DNA of 8,948 bases from Pseudomonadota bacterium. GTDB taxonomy: Bacteria; Pseudomonadota; Gammaproteobacteria; Burkholderiales; Burkholderiaceae_C. Below the pieces are notes generated by a model that was not told the DNA's origin, ran no database searches, and was given only the letters and a program-made list of their open reading frames with translations. The DNA is taken from NCBI GenBank assembly GCA_018241985.1, contig JAFECV010000063.1, forward strand, positions 1 to 8,948. The letters are read 5' to 3'. A program made the position numbers and the translations under genes. This document shows positions 1 to 7,105 of this stretch, one piece after another (within the stretch, counting starts at the first letter, position 1; every line of letters begins with the position of its first letter).

Positions 1-716
1 TGATATAGCGGCGCGATCGCCAGCAGCACGTCGCTGCCCTGCACGTCGCTCCAGTCGCTCGATGCGGCGGTCTTGTACAGCGCATTGCCGTAGCTCAGCA
101 TCGCGCCCTTCGGCAAGCCGGTGGTGCCCGAGGTGTAGGTCATCAGCGCGACGTCGTCCATCGCGATGTCCACCGGCCGCGGCGTGCCGCCGGCACGCAC
201 GACGGCCATGAAATCCTCGCAACCGGAAGGAACAGCGGCAGGCGCGGCACGCTGCGCGAGCAGTTCGGCCGGGATGGCTATCGAAGCGTCCCCCGCGGGC
301 AGCAGATCGGCGTAGCGCACCACGAACACATGCTGCAGCGCGGTCTGGCCGCGCACCTTGTCGACCACCGGCAGCAGGCCGTCGGCGGCGACGATCACGC
401 GCGCGCCCAGGTCGCCGAGCTGGTAGGCGAGTTCGTGCTCCTTGCTCAAAGGCCCGCAGGGACAGACGATCGCGCCGATCTTCTGGATGCCGTAGTGCGC
501 CATCACGTACTGCGGGCAGTTGTTCATGAACAGCGCAACCGGCTCGCCCTTCTTCACGTCCAGCGCCTGCAGTCGCGCGGCGAACGCGTCGCTGGCGGCG
601 TCGAGCTCGCGCCAGCTGATCGCGCGGCCGTACCAGAGATAGGCCGCGCGGTCGGGCGTGGCGCGGGCACGGCGGCGCAGGTGTTCGTGCAGGGGGATGG
701 ATTCGGCGGCATTCAT
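1..716 (-). CDS. Long-chain acyl-CoA synthetase (AMP-forming), N-terminal part, runs off the left edge
   Basis: The minus strand reads open from an ATG at 716-714 to the window edge, giving 238 codons with no stop. I translated it directly from the complement. Around residue 192 it has the AMP-binding P-loop signature MTYTSGTTGLPKGAM, which defines the ANL adenylate-forming superfamily. Upstream the text FMNNCPQYVMAHYGIQKIGA and the nearby KEHELAYQL block match bacterial fatty-acid CoA ligases, which activate fatty acids to acyl-CoA with ATP via an acyl-adenylate. About half of a usual 520-560-residue enzyme is present; the C-terminal lid domain lies outside the window. The start is supported by an AGGAGA ribosome-binding site (complement of 723-728) six bases before the ATG. 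It is transcribed away from the EPS operon, so a shared pathway is not implied. The exact substrate cannot be read from this fragment. Confidence 0.9.
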   Translation of the reverse strand, partial: MNAAESIPLHEHLRRRARATPDRAAYLWYGRAISWRELDAASDAFAARLQALDVKKGEPVALFMNNCPQYVMAHYGIQKIGAIVCPCGPLSKEHELAYQLGDLGARVIVAADGLLPVVDKVRGQTALQHVFVVRYADLLPAGDASIAIPAELLAQRAAPAAVPSGCEDFMAVVRAGGTPRPVDIAMDDVALMTYTSGTTGLPKGAMLSYGNALYKTAASSDWSDVQGSDVLLAIAPLY

Positions 717-1020
717 GCGCTGTCTCCTGTGGATCCGGGACGCTGAAGACGACTGGCAAGAATATACGGACCGAGGATGGCGATGCACGCGGCGCCGGCG
801 ATTGCGGATCGCCGCAGCCGGGGTCCCCGATTTCGGCTCAACGGCCTCGTCGAGAACCATGACCTGTCGCCCGCGCGGCCCCGCGCGTCACCGCGCACGG
901 TCGGCGAACGAAGCGGCGGTCATCGCGAGCAGGAGACGAAGCGACGGCTCGATCCGCCGTCCGGGCAGGGCCCGGGGGCGCCCGCGGCGCGGTTCAAGGC
1001 CCCGCCGACCGGGGAAACGT
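717..1020. other. GC-rich gene-free left half of the divergent intergenic region
   Basis: I see no gene here. Short open frames exist, for example plus strand 777-1043. Their Arg/Pro/Gly-rich products and their lack of ribosome-binding sites look like by-products of high GC. Three perfect inverted repeats are visible: 796-802 with 808-814 (CGGCGAT / ATCGCCG, 5-base loop), 943-948 with 956-961 (GACGGC / GCCGTC, 7-base loop) and 961-966 with 970-975 (CCGGGC / GCCCGG, 3-base loop). None is followed by a T-run, and the flanking genes diverge, so terminators are not expected here. The stretch may be a decayed coding region or long untranslated leader DNA; I cannot tell which. Confidence 0.5.
761..766 (-). 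promoter_or_regulatory. Possible -10 element for the acyl-CoA synthetase gene
   Basis: On the minus strand this reads TATATT, one base from the TATAAT consensus, and it is the only AT-rich hexamer in the GC-rich left part of the intergenic region. It would give a leader of roughly 38 bases before the ATG at 716. No good -35 hexamer lies 16-18 bases upstream, so this is a weak call. Confidence 0.3.
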
Positions 1021-1038
1021 TCATTTCGAGCCGCATCG

Positions 1039-1054
1039 TGTGAGATAACTCACA
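1039..1054. promoter_or_regulatory. CRP/Clp-type operator, perfect palindromic half-sites
   Basis: The sequence is TGTGAGATAACTCACA. It fits the CRP-family consensus TGTGA-N6-TCACA with no mismatch, and its outer six bases on each side are exact inverted repeats. It is centred at 1046.5. That is about 61-65 bp upstream of the start expected from the promoter at 1074-1101, close to the -61.5 position of class I CRP activation. The nearest gene in that direction is epsA. It could also act on the divergent acyl-CoA synthetase gene, but it lies over 300 bp from that start. Which CRP-family protein binds (CRP with cAMP, a c-di-GMP-sensing Clp, or another) cannot be seen. Confidence 0.6.
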
Positions 1055-1073
1055 TGCCACCTTCCAACAAGAC

Positions 1074-1101
1074 TTGTCAAGTTACGGTGTTGGCTTATCA
1101 T
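1074..1101 (+). promoter_or_regulatory. Sigma-70-like promoter of the eps operon
   Basis: A -35 element TTGTCA (1074-1079) and a -10 element TATCAT (1096-1101) are separated by 16 bases. Each matches five of six consensus positions. They sit in the only AT-rich part of the region upstream of epsA. Transcription would start near 1108-1113, leaving a leader of about 95 bases before the epsA ATG. The CRP-like palindrome lies just upstream at a class I distance, which strengthens the call. No experimental start is known. Confidence 0.5.
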
Positions 1102-1204
1102 CATTTTCCTGTAGCAAGCGGACACGCTGGTTACAAATCCACCTGAAGCCCGATACAAAGTTACATATTGAGCCTCATGAGTACGACAGGGAAGGTTTTC
1201 AGTC

Positions 1205-1993
1205 ATGGAGTTCCAGTCCACCCGGCCGGATGAAGATTCCGCCCGCCTTCTGAAGCTGATCTGCGAAAGCGTCTCGATAGAACGCCACATCGACCTGCTG
1301 CGCTGGCTGCAGGGGGAGGTACAGCGCTACCTTCCGCACGACGTGCTGCTGGCCGGATGGGGCGACTTCGAGCAAGGCTCGGTCCAGCACGACATCCTGT
1401 CCGAACTCCCGGGTATGCGCTCGTACGGCATCGGCGCGGAGAGCATGCCGTTCCTGCTCGGCAAATTTCACGACCGATGGACTGCCGCCGAACGCCGGCC
1501 GCTGCTGCTGCCCTTCCGCGAGTTCGAATACCTGCTCGGCAGCAACAGCCTTCCCGGCTCGCTGTGCGGCACGCTGCGCACGATGCGCTCGGTGCTGATC
1601 TGTGGCCTCGGCGACGAGCGCGGCGGCTTCGACTGCGTGTACGCGCTGATGCACCGCGAGGAGATCCCGGGGGCATGCACCGGCAACACACTGAACGTGC
1701 TGCTGCCGCACATCGACACCGCGCTGCGCCAGGTCAAGCACCTGCCGCAGCAAAGCCGGCGCCTGGCGCCGACGCAGCCGGTCGCGCCGGAGGATGCGTT
1801 CGGGTTGAGCGAACGCGAAGCCGAAATCATGGCCTGGGTCGCGATGGGCAAGACGAATTCCGAAATCGGCACTATTCTGAATATCAGCGGGTTCACGGTA
1901 AAGAACCACATGCAAAGAATATTCCGCAAGCTCAATGTCTACAGTCGTGCGCAGGCGGTTTCGAAAGTGGTGAGCGTGGCAGCAGATGGCTGA
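1205..1993 (+). CDS. epsA: LuxR-type transcriptional regulator EpsA of the exopolysaccharide operon
   Basis: This 262-residue protein matches the EpsA regulators found in front of exosortase-B (XrtB)-type EPS loci such as the Methylobacillus eps cluster. The C-terminal domain (about residues 199-257) is a LuxR/FixJ helix-turn-helix: LSEREAEIMAWVAMGKTNSE opens it and GFTVKNHMQRIFRKL is the recognition helix, with the conserved GKTNSEI and TVKNH residues. The N-terminal 195 residues include the EpsA-like block around 25-52 (IERHIDLLRWLQGEVQRYLP, then HDVLLAGW). I see neither a receiver domain nor the autoinducer-binding residues of quorum-sensing LuxR proteins, so its input signal is unknown. 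The ATG at 1205 has an AGGGAAGG ribosome-binding site at 1188-1195. Its end overlaps the next gene by 8 nt, indicating co-translation. It probably activates this operon and may autoregulate; both are inference. Confidence 0.85.
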   Translation: MEFQSTRPDEDSARLLKLICESVSIERHIDLLRWLQGEVQRYLPHDVLLAGWGDFEQGSVQHDILSELPGMRSYGIGAESMPFLLGKFHDRWTAAERRPLLLPFREFEYLLGSNSLPGSLCGTLRTMRSVLICGLGDERGGFDCVYALMHREEIPGACTGNTLNVLLPHIDTALRQVKHLPQQSRRLAPTQPVAPEDAFGLSEREAEIMAWVAMGKTNSEIGTILNISGFTVKNHMQRIFRKLNVYSRAQAVSKVVSVAADG

Positions 1994-3434
1994 GCTCGAC
2001 TCCATTCGCTCCGCGTCGGACTCGTTTCGCTCCGCGTCGGCCTGGAACGAGCGCCGCGAGCCGCGCTCGATGGGACTGGGCGGCAGCCACCTGTTCGCCG
2101 CGATCCAGGCCGCGCTCGATCCGCTGACGCTCGTGTTCACGCTGTGGGCGCTGGCCTACTACTTCGAGGGTTCGGTGCGGCCGGCGTATCTGGTCCTCGC
2201 GGTCATCGTGTTCTCGCTGACGTTCCCCGGCACCTCGCAGTTGCGGCTGCCGATTCACAAGGTGCTGTTCAATATCGCGCTGCGCTGGTTCTGGATCGCC
2301 GGCATCCTGCTGCTGACCGGCTACGCAACCGGCTTCCTGTTCGATTTCGCGCGGCCTGTCGTCATCCACTGGCTGTGGCTCGCGCCGGCAACCGAGATCG
2401 GCGCCCACCTGACGCTGCGCGCCGGCGCACCGTTCCTGCTGCGGCTGCAGGGCCCGCCGCGCGGCGCGATCATCGTCGGCATGAACGAGCAGGGCGTCGC
2501 GCTGGCCAGTCACATCGCGAGTTCGCCCTATTCCGGGATCGAGATGCTGGGCTTCTTCGATGACCGTGGCGAGGAGCGCCGTGTCGCCGCCGGCGAGCAC
2601 AAGCTGGTGGGCCGGATCGACGAACTGCCGGCCTACGTCAAGCAGCACAGGGTCCGGTTCATCTACCTCTCGCTGCCGATGACCGCGCGCCCGCGCATCC
2701 TGCAGGTGCTTGACGGACTGAAGGACACCACCGCGTCGATCTATTTCGTGCCCGACATGTTCATCACCGACCTGATCCAGGGCCGCAGCGATACGGTCTG
2801 CGGCACCACGGTGATCTCGGTCTGCGACACGCCGTTCCGCGGCTTCAACGGCGTCGCCAAGCGCGGCAGCGACATCGTGTTGGCGCTGCTGATCCTGCTG
2901 CTGATCCTGCCGTTCCTGCTGCTGATCGCGGTCGCGGTCAAGCTGAGCTCGCCGGGGCCGGCGATCTTCCGGCAGCGCCGATACGGGCTCGACGGCGAGC
3001 AGATCGTGGTCTACAAATTCCGCTCGATGGCGGTCGTCGAGGACGGCACGACCGTCGAGCAGGCACACCGAAACGACCCGCGCGTGACCCGGCTTGGCGC
3101 GTTCCTGCGCAAGACCTCGCTCGATGAGCTGCCGCAGTTCATCAACGTGCTGCAGGGGCGCATGAGCATCGTCGGCCCGCGGCCCCATGCGGTCGCACAC
3201 AACGAGCAGTACCGGCGGCTGATCAAGGGCTACATGGTGCGCCACAAGGTCAAGCCCGGCATCACCGGCTGGGCGCAGGTGAACGGCCAGCGCGGGGAAA
3301 CGGACACGCTCGAGAAGATGCAGGCGCGCATCGACTACGACCTCGACTATCTGCGCAACTGGTCGCTGACGCTCGACCTGGTCATTATTCTCAAGACCAT
3401 CCGGCTCGTGTTCAAGGACAGTGCCGCGTACTGA
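1986..3434 (+). CDS. Undecaprenyl-phosphate hexose-1-phosphate transferase (WcaJ/GumD/EpsB type), EPS-initiating enzyme
   Basis: This 482-residue inner-membrane protein starts the repeat unit by moving a sugar phosphate, typically glucose-1-phosphate from UDP-glucose, onto undecaprenyl phosphate. Four hydrophobic segments lie between about 38 and 135, and a Rossmann-like CoA-binding_3 domain begins at [12 protein letters not shown] (about 159). A hydrophobic segment at 295-318 precedes the bacterial sugar transferase domain. That domain shows SSPGP, YKFRSM (343-348), the catalytic Asp-Glu of DELPQ (380-384), VGPRP (396-400), and the [16 protein letters not shown] block. Length and domain order are normal for polyisoprenyl-phosphate hexose-1-phosphate transferases. 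The ATG at 1986 overlaps the end of epsA by 8 nt. The first 28 residues are hydrophilic and contain a tandem heptad duplication. An internal ATG at 2070 (residue 29) is an alternative start that would remove them. Sugar specificity is not proven. Confidence 0.92.
   Translation: MAELDSIRSASDSFRSASAWNERREPRSMGLGGSHLFAAIQAALDPLTLVFTLWALAYYFEGSVRPAYLVLAVIVFSLTFPGTSQLRLPIHKVLFNIALRWFWIAGILLLTGYATGFLFDFARPVVIHWLWLAPATEIGAHLTLRAGAPFLLRLQGPPRGAIIVGMNEQGVALASHIASSPYSGIEMLGFFDDRGEERRVAAGEHKLVGRIDELPAYVKQHRVRFIYLSLPMTARPRILQVLDGLKDTTASIYFVPDMFITDLIQGRSDTVCGTTVISVCDTPFRGFNGVAKRGSDIVLALLILLLILPFLLLIAVAVKLSSPGPAIFRQRRYGLDGEQIVVYKFRSMAVVEDGTTVEQAHRNDPRVTRLGAFLRKTSLDELPQFINVLQGRMSIVGPRPHAVAHNEQYRRLIKGYMVRHKVKPGITGWAQVNGQRGETDTLEKMQARIDYDLDYLRNWSLTLDLVIILKTIRLVFKDSAAY
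1998..2039 (+). repeat. Two-copy 21-bp tandem duplication at the 5' end of the sugar transferase gene
   Basis: Units 1998-2018 and 2019-2039 are directly adjacent and differ at two positions. Both contain TTCGCTCCGCGTCGG (2005-2019 and 2026-2040). The period is a multiple of three, so it encodes two heptapeptides, DSIRSAS and DSFRSAS, without breaking the frame. It lies just downstream of the epsA stop. Confidence 0.8.
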
Positions 3435-3444
3435 TATCGGTCGC

Positions 3445-3492
3445 AACGCCAAACCCTCCCATGCCGCCCCACCAACGCCCCTCCGCCATCGC
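3445..3492 (+). promoter_or_regulatory. C-rich, G-poor spacer, possible Rho loading region
   Basis: In the 148-nt gap between the sugar transferase gene and epsL, this 48-base stretch has 28 C and 6 G by my count. The surrounding genes have roughly balanced C and G. Unstructured C-over-G bubbles in the transcript just after a stop codon are the hallmark of Rho utilisation sites. I see no intrinsic terminator in the gap. Function is inference only. Confidence 0.25.
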
Positions 3493-3582
3493 ATCGTGCA
3501 CAATCCTGGGACTCTCGCCGGTCCGGCCTGTCGGCAGGATCCCCTCCATCGACCGTGCCGATAGCGGCTCCGAGGTTCTTCC

Positions 3583-4788
3583 ATGACGCTGATGCGCCGC
3601 TTGTCCCTGTTTGCCCCTGCCCTGCTGGTGCTGGCTTCACCGTTCGTGCAGGCCGACGAACTCGATACGCTGCAATTCAAGGTCGGCGAAACCGTGCAGC
3701 ACGACAGCAACGTGTTCCGCCTGTCGGACTCGGCCAACACCCAGGCCCTGCTCGGCACGTCGAGCCGCTCCGACACGGTCTACGACACGACCCTGGGCAT
3801 CAAGCTCGACAAGCGTTACAGCCTGCAGCGCTTCGAGCTCAGCGCGACTGCGGACAACTTCCACTACAACCGCTTTTCGCAACTCGATTACACGGCGGTC
3901 AATTACGCCGCCGCATGGCACTGGAGCCTGACGCCGAAATTCCACGGCAACCTGACGACCGATCGGCGCGAATACATCGACTACTACGCCGACCTTCAGA
4001 ACCTCGGCGAGCTCAACCATCGCACCGATCGCACCACCGCGCTGGACGGCGAATACGAACTCGGCGGCGCCTGGCGCCTGCTCGGCGGCGCCTACCACCA
4101 GTCGAGCCGCAGCAGCGTTGCCTACACGTTCGAAGGCGACTACGGCATGACCGGCGGCGAAGCCGGTCTGCGCTACGTGTTCGCTTCCGGCACCTCGCTG
4201 GCCTATCGGTACAAGTTCGACCATGGCGAGTACAGCGGCCTGCCGCCCGGGACGCTGTTCTTCGCCAGCAACTTCAGCGATCGCACGCACGAGCTGCGAC
4301 TGGACTGGGCACCAACCGGCCGGACCACGCTGAACGCTCGACTGGCCTATCAGTCGCGCACCAACGACGGCAACGGCGTGCGCGATTTTTCCGGCCTGAT
4401 CGGCGGTGCCGATGCCAGCTGGGCCATCACCGCCAAGACGAGCCTGACCGGCGGGCTGTCGCGCCAGCTGATCAGTTACCAGACGAACACCGACAGCTAC
4501 TTCACGCTCGACTCCATTTACATCGCGCCGACATGGCGCGCGACCGAGAAGACGACCGTCAAGCTGCGCCTCGAGCACGGCTGGTTGGGCTTCTACGGGC
4601 CGGTGCCCGGATTCGCGAGCGACAACCGCCACGACACGACCAACCTCGCGTCGCTATCGCTGGAATGGAAGCCGCTGCGAACCGTGACGCTGGCTGCTGC
4701 CGTCGTCCGCGATACGCGGGGCTCGAACCTGCCCGGATTCGATTACAAGAACACCGGGATCAGCCTGTCGGCGATCGCGAATTTCTGA
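3583..4788 (+). CDS. epsL: Outer-membrane beta-barrel protein of the EPS operon, EpsL type
   Basis: This 401-residue exported protein resembles the EpsL family of exosortase-associated EPS operons. A signal peptide is clear: MRR, a hydrophobic core LSLFAPALLVLASPF, then VQA with cleavage after residue 24. The mature part has no long hydrophobic stretch. It is instead a series of alternating polar/apolar strands rich in Tyr, Thr and Asp/Asn, such as YNRFSQLDYTAVNYAAAWHW and TSLAYRYKFDHGEYSG, and it ends in IANF. A terminal aromatic residue is the usual outer-membrane assembly signal. A start at 3583 has GAGG (3572-3575) seven bases upstream; Met-4 is too far from it. No enzymatic motif is visible. 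The position before epsE suggests the barrel serves polymer exit or anchors the export complex at the outer membrane; this is inference. Confidence 0.8.
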   Translation: MTLMRRLSLFAPALLVLASPFVQADELDTLQFKVGETVQHDSNVFRLSDSANTQALLGTSSRSDTVYDTTLGIKLDKRYSLQRFELSATADNFHYNRFSQLDYTAVNYAAAWHWSLTPKFHGNLTTDRREYIDYYADLQNLGELNHRTDRTTALDGEYELGGAWRLLGGAYHQSSRSSVAYTFEGDYGMTGGEAGLRYVFASGTSLAYRYKFDHGEYSGLPPGTLFFASNFSDRTHELRLDWAPTGRTTLNARLAYQSRTNDGNGVRDFSGLIGGADASWAITAKTSLTGGLSRQLISYQTNTDSYFTLDSIYIAPTWRATEKTTVKLRLEHGWLGFYGPVPGFASDNRHDTTNLASLSLEWKPLRTVTLAAAVVRDTRGSNLPGFDYKNTGISLSAIANF

Positions 4789-4833
4789 GCGCTCCTACCA
4801 TTCGGTGAACTGCCCGACTTCGAAGGGACCGAA

Positions 4834-5706
4834 ATGAAGCCTTTGCTCCGTTGCCTTGCCGCCGTGCTGCTGTGGCTGCCTGCGCTGACCGCGCTGGCAC
4901 AGGACGGGCTGTCGCCGAACGTACCGCTGCAGTCGGCGGCGGAGAATAGCCAGCCCGGCGCGGCGGTGCAGTCGGGCAATCGCGACTACCGCCTCAGCCC
5001 TGACGACTTGATCGGGATTCAGGTGTACCAGAACCCCGACCTCACGGTGGATGCGCGCATCTCCGACAGCGGCACGATCACCTATCCGCTGCTCGGCAAC
5101 GTGCAACTGGGCGGACTCACGATTGCCGCAGCCGAAAAGAAGATCGCGGACGGACTGCGCACCGGCGGCTTCGTGAATTCGCCCCAGGTGAACATCGTGG
5201 TGCGTCAGGCACGCGGCAGCCAAGTGTCGGTGCTGGGCGAGGTGGCTAAGCCGGGCCGTTTCCCGCTGGAGACGAGCAACACCCGCGTCAGCGATGTGCT
5301 GGCCGCCGCCGGCGGCGTCGTTGCTGCCGCCGGCAACACGCTGATCGTCACCGGACAGCGCAACGGCAAACCGTTCCGCATGACCATCGACATTCCGACG
5401 ATGCTCGACCAAGGCAAGACCGGGGACGACATCGCGCTGCAGAGCGGTGACACGCTGTGGGTGCCGAAGGCGCCGGTGTTCTACATCTACGGCGAAGCGC
5501 AGAAACCCGGACAATATCGGGTCGAACGCGGCATGACCGTGATGCAGGCGCTGGCGCAGGGCGGCGGTCCCACTGCGCGCGGCAGCCAGAACCGGCTCAA
5601 GCTCGAACGCCGCGACGCATCGGGCAAGACCGTATCCATCACCCCGCGCCTGACTGATCCAATCGAGCCGGGGGACGTTCTGTACGTCGGCGAGAGTATT
5701 TTCTGA
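4834..5706 (+). CDS. epsE: Polysaccharide export protein EpsE (OPX/Wza family, no lipobox)
   Basis: This 290-residue periplasmic protein belongs to the OPX family, whose members form the conduit for polymer between inner membrane and exterior. A signal peptide covers about residues 1-22, ending ALA before QDG. There is no lipobox, unlike Wza. The Poly_export domain runs from about 50 to 125, beginning YRLSPDDLIGIQVYQNPDLT. Two SLBB-type beta-grasp domains follow: one at GSQVSVLGEVAKPGRF (about 128) and one at VFYIYGEAQKPGQYRV (about 215). The protein stops at DVLYVGESIF, typical of EpsE. It therefore lacks the C-terminal amphipathic helix that lets Wza cross the outer membrane. The ATG has a GAAGGGA site at 4822-4828. 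It sits 45 nt after epsL and 7 nt before epsF, consistent with a shared export machine. Confidence 0.9.
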   Translation: MKPLLRCLAAVLLWLPALTALAQDGLSPNVPLQSAAENSQPGAAVQSGNRDYRLSPDDLIGIQVYQNPDLTVDARISDSGTITYPLLGNVQLGGLTIAAAEKKIADGLRTGGFVNSPQVNIVVRQARGSQVSVLGEVAKPGRFPLETSNTRVSDVLAAAGGVVAAAGNTLIVTGQRNGKPFRMTIDIPTMLDQGKTGDDIALQSGDTLWVPKAPVFYIYGEAQKPGQYRVERGMTVMQALAQGGGPTARGSQNRLKLERRDASGKTVSITPRLTDPIEPGDVLYVGESIF

Positions 5707-5713
5707 GTTGACC

Positions 5714-7105
5714 ATGACGCTCCACCAGTTCCTGCTGATCCTGCGCGCCCGCTGGCGCAGCATTGCGCTGTTCGTGGCTGGCGCGCTGCTGGCCGCACTG
5801 GCCGCGAATCTGCTGCTGCCCAAGAAGTACACCGCGCAGACATCGTTGCTCATCGACATGCGCGCTGCCGATCCGACGGGCAGCGCGGCCTGGGGTGGCA
5901 CGCTCGCATCGAACTACCTGGCGACGCAGGTGAGCATCATCAGCGGCGATCGTGTCGCGCAGCGAGTCGTGGAAATCCTCAAGCTCGACCAGGATCCACA
6001 CACCAAGGAGGCGTGGATGAAGGCCACCCATGGACGCGGCGATTTCGACGCATGGCTGATCTCCGGCTTGGAGCAAGGGCTGGACGTACGTCCGGCGCGC
6101 GACAGCAACGTGATCGACATCATCTACCGCAGCCGGGATGCCGAGAGCGCAGCGCAGGCCGCGAACGCATTCGCGCAGGCCTATATGGATGTCAACCTTG
6201 CGCTGAAAACCGAGCCGGCGCACCAGTACGCGGAATGGTTCGACGAGCGCACCAAGGCGGCGCGGGCGAAGCTGGAGGCGGCGCAATCGCGGCTGTCGGC
6301 CTATCAGCAGAAGGCAGGCATCGTGAGCGCCGATGGCAACGTCGACTATGAAAACTCCCGGCTCGCTCAGATTTCGTCGCAGCTCACTGCCGTGCAGGCC
6401 GAGGTCGCCGACAGCCAGAGCAAGCGCAATGCCGGCGGCAGCACGGTCGCTGACGTGATGCAAAGCCCGTTGATCAACAACCTGAAGGCCGACGTTGCGC
6501 GGCTCGAAGGCCAGGTACAGGAACTGCGCGTGAACCTGGGGCCGAACAATCCGCGGCGGGAACGTGCGGAAGCGCAGCTTGCGGCTGCGCGCAGCCAGTT
6601 GGCCAGCGAAACCGCCCGCATCCAATCGTCGATCAACACTACCTACCAGGTGAACCGGCAGCGCGAGCACGATCTGCAGGCGGCGCTGGCGGCGCAGAAG
6701 GCAAGAGTCCTGAAGCTCAACAAGGATCGCGACGATCTCAACGTGTACCGGCGCGACGTCGAGGCGGCCCAGCGCGAATACGAGGCTGTGAGCAAGAGCG
6801 CGTCGCAGACGCGGCTGGAGAGCCTGACCACCCAGACCAACGTGGTTCGGATGGACAGCGCGGTCACCCCGCTGCTTCCGTCGAGTCCGAAGTCGCGGAT
6901 GAATCTGCTGATTGCAGCGCTGGCAGGGACTATGCTGGGCGTTGCCTGGGCGGTGCTGCTGGAATTGATCAATCGGCGGGTGCGCTCCGCCGAGGACCTC
7001 ACTCAGATGCTCGACCTGCCGGTGCTGGGCAGCATCAGTTCGAGCCGGGAGCCGCGGCGCCTCGCCGGCCCGCGGTTGTTGCTGGGCCATGGAGAGTCTT
7101 CGTGA
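5714..7105 (+). CDS. epsF: Chain-length determinant protein EpsF (Wzz/PCP family)
   Basis: This 463-residue polysaccharide co-polymerase sits in the inner membrane and sets polymer length together with its cytoplasmic ATPase partner. The N-terminus MTLHQFLLILRARWR leads into a first membrane helix at about 17-35. A second helix lies at about 398-418 (LLIAALAGTMLGVAWAVLLE), followed by a short cytoplasmic tail. In between is the periplasmic Wzz domain, with the EpsF-like block NYLATQVSIISGDRVAQRVV near residue 75 and a long Glu/Ala/Gln/Arg-rich coiled-coil region from about 170 to 380. The ATG at 5714 is preferred over a TTG at 5708 because it matches the family N-terminus and has a weak GAG six bases upstream. 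The stop overlaps the epsG start by 4 nt (GTGA), a classic sign of translational coupling. EpsF carries no kinase domain; that role falls to EpsG. Confidence 0.9.
   Translation: MTLHQFLLILRARWRSIALFVAGALLAALAANLLLPKKYTAQTSLLIDMRAADPTGSAAWGGTLASNYLATQVSIISGDRVAQRVVEILKLDQDPHTKEAWMKATHGRGDFDAWLISGLEQGLDVRPARDSNVIDIIYRSRDAESAAQAANAFAQAYMDVNLALKTEPAHQYAEWFDERTKAARAKLEAAQSRLSAYQQKAGIVSADGNVDYENSRLAQISSQLTAVQAEVADSQSKRNAGGSTVADVMQSPLINNLKADVARLEGQVQELRVNLGPNNPRRERAEAQLAAARSQLASETARIQSSINTTYQVNRQREHDLQAALAAQKARVLKLNKDRDDLNVYRRDVEAAQREYEAVSKSASQTRLESLTTQTNVVRMDSAVTPLLPSSPKSRMNLLIAALAGTMLGVAWAVLLELINRRVRSAEDLTQMLDLPVLGSISSSREPRRLAGPRLLLGHGESS
7091..7096 (+). promoter_or_regulatory. Ribosome-binding site that fixes the GTG start of epsG
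   Basis: GGAGAG lies five bases before the GTG at 7102 and inside the last codons of epsF. No in-frame ATG exists near this point, so the site decides the start. The start overlaps the epsF stop by 4 nt. Confidence 0.7.

Noticed and set aside
943..975. Two adjacent GC-rich hairpins (943-961 and 961-975), considered as a terminator.
   Set aside because: No T-run follows on either strand and both neighbouring genes point away from this place, so no transcript is expected to end here.
777..1043. Open frame of 88 codons on the plus strand in the intergenic region, plus overlapping frames such as 658-1146.
   Set aside because: Composition is Arg/Pro/Gly-rich, no ribosome-binding site is seen, and the longer frame overlaps the acyl-CoA synthetase start on the other strand. 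Typical chance frame in GC-rich DNA.
1177..1233. An 18-codon open frame (MSTTGKVFSHG...) overlapping the epsA start out of frame, a possible leader peptide.
   Set aside because: No ribosome-binding site in front of its ATG, and the good AGGGAAGG site lies inside it and serves epsA.
3503..3540. ATCCTG and CAGGAT inverted repeat in the gap before epsL, considered as an attenuator or terminator hairpin.
   Set aside because: Only six pairs around a 26-base loop and no T-run; too weak to call.
1932..3776. A 614-codon open frame on the minus strand opposite the sugar transferase gene.
   Set aside because: It is the antisense shadow of a strongly supported gene; its product is Arg/Gln/Asp-rich with no recognisable domain and it crosses the gene boundary. 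The same applies to the long minus frames at 1199-2140, 3637-4632, 4795-5901 and 5639-7090.
4834..4902. Cys-7 of EpsE, considered as a lipoprotein acylation site as in Wza.
   Set aside because: It lies in the n-region before the hydrophobic core and the preceding residues (LLR) do not form a lipobox; a normal ALA cleavage site follows the core.
5708..5713. TTG at 5708 as the start of epsF, adding two residues.
   Set aside because: The ATG at 5714 gives the usual family N-terminus and is the stronger start codon; the TTG has no better ribosome-binding site.
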